From: Chloroflexia bacterium
Lineage (GTDB): Bacteria; Chloroflexota; Chloroflexia; Thermomicrobiales; JALYUS01
DNA: 8,135 nucleotides
Assembly: GCA_025924435.1 (NCBI GenBank)
Contig: JAICIL010000204.1
Location: 1 to 8,135, forward strand
Reading direction: 5' to 3'
The translations under genes and the position numbers were made by a program. Each line of letters opens with the position of its first letter. Positions within the stretch are counted from its first letter, which is position 1. Positions 1-5,744 of this stretch are shown in pieces. A model generated the notes under the pieces. That model searched no databases and was not told the DNA's origin. It saw only the letters and a program-made list of their open reading frames with translations.

Positions 1-79
1 AACATGCCGCTCCCCGGATTGCATGGTGGTCGCAGGCGCTCCAGCCCGCTGCCACCCGAAACCCCTCCCGCGTCTCCAT
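1..79 (-). CDS. Possible start of an unidentified gene, cut by the left edge
   Basis: The minus strand stays open from an ATG at 79-77, immediately after the TAA of the BY-kinase gene, to the window edge. Eight codons in, a GTG at 55 is preceded by GGGAGGGG with a six-base spacer, a good ribosome binding site, so this may be the true start. About 26 codons are visible from the ATG, rich in Ala, Gly and Cys/His, with no recognisable motif. An alternative is an ATG at 24 in another frame, starting Met-Gln-Ser-Gly. A downstream cluster gene is plausible from position, but the product cannot be named and the stretch may be intergenic. Confidence 0.25.
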   Translation of the reverse strand, partial: METREGFRVAAGWSACDHHAIRGAAC

Positions 80-1984
80 TTACGCGCCGACGCTCATCGT
101 GCCGGCGTTCCCGCCCCCCGCCGGCTCCGTAAAACCCAGGGCATGGGCCGCGCCTTCTTCGTCTGTCGCCGCGCGGTAGCCGCGGCTGCCGTAGACGCCC
201 GCGCGCCTCTTGTCCCGGGTCAGGACGATGCCGAGCGTCTTGCCGTAGACGCCGTTCAACGCGGCAATCGTCCGTTCGAGCAGCCGCGTGCCGGTGCGGC
301 GCGCGTCCGCGACGAGCACGGTGCCGTCAATCGCCTGCTGCAGGGCGAGCGTATCGGCGGCGGAGAGCACCGGCGCGGTGTCGAGCAGGATGATGTCGAA
401 CTGCTCCCGCAGGTCCGCGATCAGGTTGACCATCCGGGGCGAGCCGAGCAGGTCGGGCAGGTGCGTCAGCACCCATCCCGCCGTCAGGACGGTGATGCCG
501 AGCGGCCCTTCCTGGAATTTCGGCTGGCTGCCGTGCTGCGTCCGCGCGAGATAGGCGCTGAGGCCCTGATTGTTGCGCATACCGAGCAGTTTGTGCAGCC
601 GCGGCTCGCGTACGTCGGCGTCAATCAGCAGGACGCGCTTGCCCGCCTGCGCTTCGAGCAGGGCGAGATTCGCCGCGACAACGCTCTTCCCCTCGCCCGG
701 CCGCGCGCTGCTGATCGCGATGGCCCCCCCGCCCGCCGGCAGCCCGGCGTCCAGCGTCGCCCGCACATGGCGGAGGCCCTCGCGGAATGCCTCGATGTGC
801 GGCATATCCGTATCGGTGAGCAGGAGCGGCATGGCGCCGCGCGACGCGCCGAGGATGCCGAGGAGCGGCAGGCCGAACGATTGCGCCGTCTCCGCCGGTT
901 CGCGGATGCGGTCGTCCCGGAAGTCCAGCAGGAGGGCGAGGCCGGCGAGGAGCAGGAGGCCAATCGCCCCACCGAGGATCGCGTCGCGCAGCGGGCGCGG
1001 GGAGATCGGGGCGGTCGGGGTGCGGGCCTGGTCGGTGACGGTGACGGCCGCCGCGCCCTGCGCCTGCGCGACGGTGATCGTCTGCCGCGTGTCGAGCAGG
1101 CGGCTGTACCTCGCCTGATACTGCGCCAGTTGATCCTGCAACCGCTGGGCATCGCCCTGGGCGACGTTCCCCGCGACCGGCGTGGCGCGCAGTTTATCCA
1201 GTTGGTTGGCGGTATCGGTGTAGCGCGCCCGGAGATCCTTCATCTCCTGGTCATCCTGCGTCAACTGCGCCTGCAACCGCTGGATTTCGGGCTGGGACAA
1301 GCCCGTCGGGTCGAGCGTCGCCTTCAGGGTATTGAGGCGGTTCGTCGCATCGGCGCTCTGGGCGCGGAGGTCGCGCATGTCCTGATCGATTTGCGAGAGG
1401 GATTGCTGCAACCGTTGTATCTCCAGCGTTGTGGCGCTGGTCGCATCGAGGCTGGCGCGCAGTTGGTTGAGGCGGGCGGACGCATCGGCGATCTGCCCCT
1501 GCGTCGTGTCGAGATCGCGGTCCACCTGCTGGAGGATGACCTGCGTATTGCTCGTCTGCAATTCCTGCGCGCGTTTGACGAAAAGTTGCGCGAGGCCGTT
1601 CGCCGTCGCGGCGGCGCGGCCGGGGTCGTAATCCCAGACCGCTACCTCGATCAGTTGGGTCGCGCGGACGACGCCGACGCTCGTTCGCTTCTGCAGCGTC
1701 TCCGCCGTGATCGGCAGGCCGACCTGCTTGATCGTGTCGTCGAGCAGCGACGGGCTTTGCAGCAGTTGCGCGTAGGTGGTCGCCAGTTTCTCGCTCGTCA
1801 GCAGGTCGTTGTAGGACGACGGGCCGGGAGTCTGGACCTGATTGATCAGGATGCGCGCCGAGGCCAGATATTCGGGCCGCTGCCGCGCGCTCGCGGCGTA
1901 TCCGGCGGCCGCGAAGAGGAGCGTGCCGATCATCGGCAGCCACCACCAGCGGCGAAGAATCTTCCAGTACTCCGTCAACCCCAT
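80..1984 (-). CDS. Polysaccharide co-polymerase with tyrosine (BY) kinase domain, Wzz/Wzc-like
   Basis: This 634-residue inner-membrane protein is predicted to set chain length and drive export of a capsule, EPS or O-antigen-like polymer through autophosphorylation. Seen: an N-terminal Wzz segment with a first membrane helix (about residues 14-30); a long predicted coiled-coil region (about 135-305); a proline-rich stretch (323-331) before a second helix (about 335-353); then a cytoplasmic P-loop kinase domain. That domain has Walker A SSARPGEGKS (425-434), Walker A' VLLIDADVRE (451-460) and Walker B IILLDTAP (531-538). The C-terminal tail is Tyr-poor: only Y598 and Y603, in VYGSRGY, beyond Y580. 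Length is a little under that of typical Wzc (about 700). The ATG at 1984 follows GAGGGG about 11 bases upstream. It lies downstream of the aminotransferase and epimerase genes on the same strand. Family call is firm; the specific polymer is unknown. Confidence 0.93.
   Translation of the reverse strand: MGLTEYWKILRRWWWLPMIGTLLFAAAGYAASARQRPEYLASARILINQVQTPGPSSYNDLLTSEKLATTYAQLLQSPSLLDDTIKQVGLPITAETLQKRTSVGVVRATQLIEVAVWDYDPGRAAATANGLAQLFVKRAQELQTSNTQVILQQVDRDLDTTQGQIADASARLNQLRASLDATSATTLEIQRLQQSLSQIDQDMRDLRAQSADATNRLNTLKATLDPTGLSQPEIQRLQAQLTQDDQEMKDLRARYTDTANQLDKLRATPVAGNVAQGDAQRLQDQLAQYQARYSRLLDTRQTITVAQAQGAAAVTVTDQARTPTAPISPRPLRDAILGGAIGLLLLAGLALLLDFRDDRIREPAETAQSFGLPLLGILGASRGAMPLLLTDTDMPHIEAFREGLRHVRATLDAGLPAGGGAIAISSARPGEGKSVVAANLALLEAQAGKRVLLIDADVREPRLHKLLGMRNNQGLSAYLARTQHGSQPKFQEGPLGITVLTAGWVLTHLPDLLGSPRMVNLIADLREQFDIILLDTAPVLSAADTLALQQAIDGTVLVADARRTGTRLLERTIAALNGVYGKTLGIVLTRDKRRAGVYGSRGYRAATDEEGAAHALGFTEPAGGGNAGTMSVGA
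1070..1474 (-). repeat. Three 45-residue tandem repeats inside the BY-kinase coiled coil
   Basis: Residues 171-215, 216-260 and 261-305 of the BY-kinase line up without gaps at a period of exactly 45 residues (135 bases). Unit starts are RLNQLRASLD, RLNTLKATLD and QLDKLRATPV, and each unit carries an (I/A)QRLQ block at the same offset. By hand count, units 1 and 2 match at about 25 of 45 positions, and units 2 and 3 at about 13 of 45. Each unit looks like a helix, a short break containing Pro/Gly or Ser/Thr, then a helix. Duplication within the periplasmic arm is inferred. Confidence 0.75.
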
Positions 1985-2044
1985 CGCGTTGCTTTCCCCT
2001 CACTGACCGCCGTGCATTTCGATGCCTGTTTACATGTTTTCCCT

Positions 2045-2073
2045 GGTGGCAGCAGGCTTTCCAGCCTGCCACC
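2045..2073. repeat. Intergenic palindromic hairpin element
   Basis: This lies in the 100-bp gap between the aminotransferase stop and the BY-kinase start. GGTGGCAG (2045-2052) is the exact reverse complement of CTGCCACC (2066-2073). An alternative inner stem pairs CAGGCT (2053-2058) with AGCCTG (2063-2068) around a TTCC loop, leaving CAG bulged. On the minus strand the core reads GGCTGGAAAGCC, a pattern I associate with dispersed intergenic palindromes in several high-GC phyla; that is from memory and not checked. No U-tract follows on the minus strand, so a simple intrinsic terminator is unlikely. Confidence 0.6.
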
Positions 2074-2084
2074 ACCGAGTTTCA

Positions 2085-3236
2085 CTAGCGGACACACCGG
2101 CGGATCACGCCGACGACGCGCGCCAGATCGTCCTCGGTGAGGTTCGAGCCGGAGGGCAGCGACAGCCCCCTGTCGAACAGTTCTTCCGCGACGGCCCCGC
2201 CGACATGGTCGCACCCCGCGAAGACCGGCTGCGTGTGCATCGGCTTCCACAACGGGCGGGATTCGATCTCCTCAGCCGCGAGCGCCCGCCGCACGGCCTC
2301 GCGATCCGCGCCGAACTCCGCCGGATCAATGAGGATGTTCACGAGCCAGCGGGTGTGCCGGCCCCAGGGCGCTTCCGGTTGGAAGGTGATGCCGGGCACG
2401 TCGCCGAGCGCGCGCAGATAGCACTCGTAGTTCTCGCGCCGCTTGGCGACGCGATCCTCGATCACCACCAACTGGCCGCGCCCGATCCCCGCGAGGACAT
2501 TCGAGAGGCGGTAGTTGTAGCCGATCTCCGTGTGCAGATAGTGGACGGCCGGGTCGCGCGCCTGCGTCGCCAGTTTGCGCGCGCGCGCGATCGCCGCGCC
2601 GTCGTCCGAGACGAGCATGCCGCCGCCGGAGGTGGTGATGATCTTGTTGCCGTTGAAGGAGAAGGCACCGAATCTGCCCACCGTGCCCGCATGACGCCCC
2701 TTGTACGTCGTGCCGACGGCGGCGGCGGCATCCTCGACGAGCGGGACGCCGTACTCGTCGCACGCCGCCGCGATCGCGTCGAGGTCGGCGGACTGGCCAT
2801 AGAGGTCCACGACGACGACGGCCTTCGGCAGTTTGCCCGCCTTCGCCCGCGTTGCCAGCGTCTCGCGCAGGAGCGCCGGGTCCATGTTCCAGGAGGTGCG
2901 CTCGCTGTCAATGAAGGTCGGGCGCGCGCCGCAGTAGGCGATGGGATTGACGCTGGCGGAGAAGGTGAAAGTCGAGCCGAGCACCTCGTCGCCGGGGCCG
3001 ACGCCGAGGAGGATCATCGCCAGGTGGAGCGCCGCCGTGCCGGAGGTGAGCGCGGCGGCGTGGGCCGCGCCGGTCAATGCGCAGAACTCCCGCTCGAAGG
3101 CGTCCACATGCGGGCCGAGCGGCGCGATCCAGTTCGTCTCGAAGGCGTCCTGGACGAAGGCTTGTTCGAGGCCGGACATGTGGGGGGGCGAGAGGTACAT
3201 CTTCTGCCGAGTCTTCGGCATCGCGTCAACGGCCAC
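2085..3236 (-). CDS. DegT/DnrJ/EryC1/StrS-family PLP-dependent sugar aminotransferase
   Basis: This 383-residue cytoplasmic enzyme is predicted to transfer an amino group, usually from glutamate, to a keto group of a nucleotide-linked sugar, giving an amino sugar for polysaccharide assembly. Seen: an N-terminal signature YLSPPHMSG (14-22) and TNWIAPLGPHV (34-44); the PLP phosphate-binding TSGTAALH (64-71); VEDAA with cofactor aspartate D169; the Schiff-base lysine K198 in SFNGNKIITTSGGG (193-206); and GYNYRLSN (239-246). Length is typical. The start chosen is GTG at 3236, because GGAG lies eight bases upstream; ATG codons at 3221 and 3200 are alternatives with poorer upstream sequence. The N-terminus resembles the PglE/EpsN-like branch that makes 4-amino sugars. 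The partner 4,6-dehydratase and acetyltransferase are not in the window, so the substrate is not assigned. Confidence 0.94.
   Translation of the reverse strand: MAVDAMPKTRQKMYLSPPHMSGLEQAFVQDAFETNWIAPLGPHVDAFEREFCALTGAAHAAALTSGTAALHLAMILLGVGPGDEVLGSTFTFSASVNPIAYCGARPTFIDSERTSWNMDPALLRETLATRAKAGKLPKAVVVVDLYGQSADLDAIAAACDEYGVPLVEDAAAAVGTTYKGRHAGTVGRFGAFSFNGNKIITTSGGGMLVSDDGAAIARARKLATQARDPAVHYLHTEIGYNYRLSNVLAGIGRGQLVVIEDRVAKRRENYECYLRALGDVPGITFQPEAPWGRHTRWLVNILIDPAEFGADREAVRRALAAEEIESRPLWKPMHTQPVFAGCDHVGGAVAEELFDRGLSLPSGSNLTEDDLARVVGVIRRCVR
3205..3220. other. Short perfect inverted repeat at the aminotransferase start
   Basis: TGCCGA and TCGGCA are exact reverse complements around a GTCT loop. 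The element covers codons 6-11 of the aminotransferase frame and overlaps the alternative ATG at 3221. In mRNA it could fold into a small hairpin just inside the start region. A role in translation is speculative, and a 6-bp stem in high-GC coding DNA may be chance. Confidence 0.3.
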
Positions 3237-3285
3237 GGCGCATTCTCCATTCCTGCTACTGCGTGCGAAAAACCTATTGAGCAGA

Positions 3286-3353
3286 GGGAGTAGTCAGTAG
3301 TCAGTTGGAAGCGGAAAGCGCTTCGCGCATTTTTCTGGCTACTGGCTACTCCC
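3286..3353. repeat. Imperfect 19-bp inverted repeat built from heptamer tandem repeats
   Basis: The left arm 3286-3304 (GGGAGTAGTCAGTAGTCAG) and right arm 3335-3353 are reverse complements at 17 of 19 positions. Each arm holds two copies of a 7-bp unit: AGTAGTC on the left and TGGCTAC on the right. The two mismatches would be U-G wobbles in plus-strand RNA but A/C mismatches in minus-strand RNA. The 30-base loop contains a second hairpin, GAAGCG (3308-3313) with CGCTTC (3319-3324). It occupies most of the 123-bp gap between epimerase stop and aminotransferase start. It resembles short tandemly repeated intergenic elements or a small non-autonomous element. No flanking target duplication was recognised. 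Confidence 0.7.
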
Positions 3354-3359
3354 CTTCCT

Positions 3360-4499
3360 TCAATCGTCACATGCGGCCGACATCACCTGCCCTATCACAG
3401 GCGTGATGGCGAACGGGTCGGAACCGGACGGACGGCCCTGCCGTGCGACCTCGCCCACGATCTGGCTGAGGAACTGATGGTTGTTGTAGCGGCGATCCCG
3501 ATAATCCCGCACCTCGCCCGTGTCGAGCGCTTCCTTCATCTCGACGATGCTCGCCTCGAGGCTGTGGAGCGGCGTGAAGCCGAGTGCCTGGCGGATCTTC
3601 GTGAAATGCACGTAATAATTGCGCTTGTCCGTCACGAGATCGTTCGTCAGCACCTCGGCGCGCGGGATGAGGCGCTGGATGATCTCGCCGACTTCCTTCA
3701 ACTGGTGATTCTGCTCGTCCGAGCCGACGTTGAACGTCTCACCGGCGACCGCCGCGACCGGCGCTTCGAGGGCGAGGACGAGGGCGCGCGCGATGTCGTC
3801 CACATGGACGAACGGCCGCCACTGCTCGCCGCCGTGGATCGTGATCTGCCCCTCCCTGACCGCCTTCGCCGTCATCACGTTGACCGCGAGATCGTAGCGC
3901 GGGCGATAGGAGTGGCCGTATGCCGTCGCGAAACGCATGATGACCGGCGCGAAGTCGGCGTCCGCCATCTCCAGAAGCGCACGCTCGGCGGCGATCTTCG
4001 TGTTCGCGTAGAGCGAGACCGGGTTGAGGGGGGAGGTCTCGTCGAGCGTCTCGTCGCTCGCGCCGTAGACGCTGCACGTCGAGCCGAAGATCATCCGGCG
4101 GACGCCCGCCCGCTTCGCCGCGTCGGCGATGGTGCGAGTCGCTTCGAAGTTCGTGCCGATCGTGAAGTCCTCGTCAATCGCGCAGGCCGGATCGCCGACG
4201 ATCGCGCCGAGATGGACGATGGCGCGCACGCCCCGCACGGCGCGGGAGGCGATCATCGGGTCCCGGAAGTCCGCGACGACCATTTCGAGGCGCGGATGGG
4301 AGAGGATGTCGCGGATCGCGTCGTCGCCGTACATCAGGCGATCCAAGACGCGGACGCGGTAGCCCCGGCCCAGCAGCCGCCGCGCGAGGATCGAACCGAT
4401 GTAACCCGCCGCACCGGTCACGAGCACCGGTGCGGCGCTCATTGCCGGATCCGCCTCCCCCTGTTCCGTCGTCACGTTTGCATCGTCCCGTGCAATCAT
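3360..4499 (-). CDS. NAD-dependent epimerase/dehydratase (extended SDR), nucleotide-sugar type
   Basis: This 379-residue cytoplasmic oxidoreductase is predicted to act on a nucleotide sugar (epimerase, dehydratase or reductase) in polysaccharide precursor synthesis. Seen: the Rossmann motif VTGAAGYIGS (27-36) with GxxGxxG; the acidic end of strand 2 at VLD (D53); VADFRD (75-80); STCSVYG (140-146) with an active-site Ser/Thr candidate; the catalytic YANTK (Y164, K168); and the substrate-loop block EQWRPFVHVDDIARA (225-239). ATG at 4499 has GGGAGG eight bases upstream. A second ATG (residue 20) begins right before the Rossmann fold and also has GGAGG, 11 bases upstream, so the first 19 residues may not be translated. 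It appears to be the first gene of the minus-strand polysaccharide group. Exact reaction is not assignable by eye. Confidence 0.92.
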   Translation of the reverse strand: MIARDDANVTTEQGEADPAMSAAPVLVTGAAGYIGSILARRLLGRGYRVRVLDRLMYGDDAIRDILSHPRLEMVVADFRDPMIASRAVRGVRAIVHLGAIVGDPACAIDEDFTIGTNFEATRTIADAAKRAGVRRMIFGSTCSVYGASDETLDETSPLNPVSLYANTKIAAERALLEMADADFAPVIMRFATAYGHSYRPRYDLAVNVMTAKAVREGQITIHGGEQWRPFVHVDDIARALVLALEAPVAAVAGETFNVGSDEQNHQLKEVGEIIQRLIPRAEVLTNDLVTDKRNYYVHFTKIRQALGFTPLHSLEASIVEMKEALDTGEVRDYRDRRYNNHQFLSQIVGEVARQGRPSGSDPFAITPVIGQVMSAACDD

Positions 4500-4507
4500 T
4501 GTCGGAG

Positions 4508-4513
4508 CCTCCC
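4508..4513 (-). promoter_or_regulatory. Ribosome binding site supporting the epimerase start at 4499
   Basis: On the minus strand GGGAGG is followed by an eight-base spacer and ATG. It favours the longer epimerase start over the internal ATG at residue 20, which has its own GGAGG at a less favourable 11-base spacing. Confidence 0.6.
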
Positions 4514-4576
4514 GCGATTATTCTTTTTTCGGTCCGTCGGTCGGTGACGCGGCGCTCGGCACTCCATGGGAGAACA

Positions 4577-4593
4577 CTATCGCAGTCCGATAG
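4577..4593. other. Small hairpin in the epimerase leader
   Basis: CTATCG (4577-4582) and CGATAG (4588-4593) are exact reverse complements around a CAGTC loop. It lies about 80 bases upstream of the epimerase start and would be transcribed if the promoter near 4753 is used. No function can be assigned. Confidence 0.35.
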
Positions 4594-4752
4594 CCACCGG
4601 CTTTCACATCAAAGATGTTCCGATGACAACTCGTTCATCAATCGTCACCCGGTGCGACGATTGGTTTCGATTCGTCCAGCGACTTGTCAGATCCAGCCCG
4701 CGAGTCGGCCCAACGGCCTCTCTCGGGGCGCTTCCCGATCCGTCCACCGACC

Positions 4753-4758
4753 ATTATA
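4753..4758 (-). promoter_or_regulatory. Candidate -10 element for the polysaccharide genes
   Basis: The minus strand reads TATAAT, a perfect sigma-70-type -10, in the AT-rich part of the gap, preceded by a run of six A. No good -35 (TTGACA-like) is found at 15-19 bases upstream and there is no extended -10 TG. If used, transcription would start near 4746 and leave an untranslated leader of about 245 bases before the epimerase. Confidence 0.35.
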
Positions 4759-4818
4759 CGATTTTTTACCCCAAACGGATGTATGAATTCTCCGCTAAAT
4801 GCATGCGCGTGTCTTCTA

Positions 4819-4835
4819 GTTCTATTTTATAGAAC
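4819..4835. promoter_or_regulatory. 17-bp palindrome, candidate regulator binding site
   Basis: GTTCTAT and ATAGAAC are perfect 7-bp inverted arms around TTT. The site lies about 60-80 bp upstream of the TATAAT and about 50 bp past the PAP2 stop. Its AT-rich, short-spaced symmetry looks more like a dimeric repressor or activator operator than a terminator, since the stem has little GC and no U-tract. The regulator is unknown. Confidence 0.45.
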
Positions 4836-4886
4836 AGTCCAAAATCGCGATCCATGAGGCAGATTCGCGCGGGATAATTGCCGCGA

Positions 4887-5744
4887 TCATGCCGCGATAT
4901 GGCGCAAAACACGGAGGGAAACGATCAGCCAGGCGCTGCCGATCAGCAGGCCGCCGACAACATCGGTGAGGTAGTGGGTGTCCAGGTAGACGAGGCTCAC
5001 CGCGACGAAGCTGGTCACCATCACGACAAAAAGGACGACAAGCGCCCGCCGCCACCCCGCGAGCCGCGCGGCGATCAGCGCGCCGATCAGACCGTAGGTG
5101 ACGACGGTCAGGACGGTGTGCGTGCTGGGGAAGAGGTAGCCGACGACGCAGAGCGGCCCGTGGTCGCACGCTTGTCCGGGGCGCGTGCGCTGGAAAATGC
5201 CCTTCAGGCAGAGCGTCAGGACGAGCGCGCCGAGCGGGCTGGCGATCATCAACGCGGCGGCGCGGCGGCGGTGGACACCGATCAGCGCGAGCGCGGCGAG
5301 CGGCACGAAGAGGATAGTTGCCGTGCCGATGTCCGGCCCGAGATGCATCAGCCGCGTGCGTAGGGAGGGATCGTCCTCCTCGAATTCCGTCGGCACCGGC
5401 CCGCGGACAATGCGGTGCGCGCGCTGATCGAAGGCGAGCGTCCGGCCCGATTGCACGACCACGCCGAGCATCAGAAAGAGGATGACGAGCAGCGCGACCG
5501 AGCCGAGGTGCGCGATCGTTTCCCGCCGCGCACGCTGCGCGGCGGCCTCATCATCGCCGACACGCCGTTCGTCTTCTGTCGTCGTGAGAATTTCCCTCGC
5601 CTCCCCGCACCGGTCGTCCCGAGGCATCTCGCCGCGCCGCCAATCCGCCCGGAGGATGCCCGCGCCCGGCATTCCTGCATGCCGCGCGATGAACGGCACG
5701 AGCGATGAATATAGCACGCCACCGGGATGCGCATGCATGCTCAC
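4887..5744 (-). CDS. PAP2-family membrane phosphatase with altered motifs
   Basis: This 285-residue multi-pass membrane protein of the PAP2 / type 2 phosphatidic acid phosphatase superfamily is predicted to hydrolyse lipid phosphates, such as undecaprenyl pyrophosphate or phosphatidylglycerol phosphate. Seen: a charged N-terminal region to about residue 78, hydrophobic helices at about 80-99, 139-157, 163-180, 212-228, 233-252 and 262-279, and three catalytic motifs. Motif 1 is intact (K181, R188, P189). Motif 2 reads PSTH (206-209) instead of PSGH. Motif 3 keeps H257 and D261, but the usual arginine after S250 is leucine (L251). The start taken is GTG at 5744, overlapping the upstream gene's stop as GTGA; ATGs at 5738, 5672 and 5627 are alternatives, none with a clear ribosome binding site. 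It ends the minus-strand group headed by the antitoxin. Confidence 0.87.
   Translation of the reverse strand: MSMHAHPGGVLYSSLVPFIARHAGMPGAGILRADWRRGEMPRDDRCGEAREILTTTEDERRVGDDEAAAQRARRETIAHLGSVALLVILFLMLGVVVQSGRTLAFDQRAHRIVRGPVPTEFEEDDPSLRTRLMHLGPDIGTATILFVPLAALALIGVHRRRAAALMIASPLGALVLTLCLKGIFQRTRPGQACDHGPLCVVGYLFPSTHTVLTVVTYGLIGALIAARLAGWRRALVVLFVVMVTSFVAVSLVYLDTHYLTDVVGGLLIGSAWLIVSLRVLRHIAA

Larger units (their letters stand above)
4500..4886. other. Gene-free leader/promoter region
   Basis: This 387-bp stretch separates the PAP2 stop from the epimerase start, both on the minus strand. It is markedly more AT-rich than its neighbours between about 4750 and 4860. It holds a consensus-like -10 hexamer, a 17-bp palindrome (4819-4835), an 8-bp palindrome ATCGCGAT (4844-4851) and a small hairpin (4577-4593). 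Short plus-strand reading frames across it lack ribosome binding sites and recognisable motifs. No tRNA, known riboswitch, JUMPstart/ops motif or U-tract terminator was recognised. Confidence 0.6.

Noticed and set aside
2045..2073. Rho-independent terminator after the aminotransferase gene
   Set aside because: The stem is present but no run of T follows on the minus strand.
23..2140. 705-codon open frame on the plus strand opposite the BY-kinase
   Set aside because: It is very rich in Arg and Ala, has no family motif, and its open state is explained by GC-rich codon bias of the well-supported minus-strand gene.
2022..3293. 423-codon plus-strand frame opposite the aminotransferase
   Set aside because: Antisense shadow of a gene with clear PLP motifs; composition is Arg-rich and no ribosome binding site or domain is visible.
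3286..3353. CRISPR-like repeats
   Set aside because: Repeat units are only seven bases, with no spacers of regular size.
2085..4499. Assignment of the aminotransferase and epimerase to bacillosamine synthesis
   Set aside because: The N-terminal motif resembles PglE/EpsN, but the 4,6-dehydratase and acetyltransferase partners are not present, so the sugar cannot be named.
3477..4547. 356-codon plus-strand frame opposite the epimerase
   Set aside because: Antisense shadow, Arg/Asp/Val-rich, no recognisable domain.
4430..4832. Small plus-strand frames (118 and 88 codons) in the gene-free region
   Set aside because: No ribosome binding site before either ATG, no motif, and the first overlaps the epimerase N-terminus antisense.
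4836..4886. Terminator after the PAP2 gene
   Set aside because: Only weak GC-rich pairings and an ATCGCGAT palindrome with four T nearby; no convincing stem plus U-tract.
5731..5740. GCATGCATGC palindrome near the PAP2 start
   Set aside because: Perfectly self-complementary but lies in coding sequence at a gene overlap and is explained by the Met-His-Ala-His codons; no reason to call it a site.
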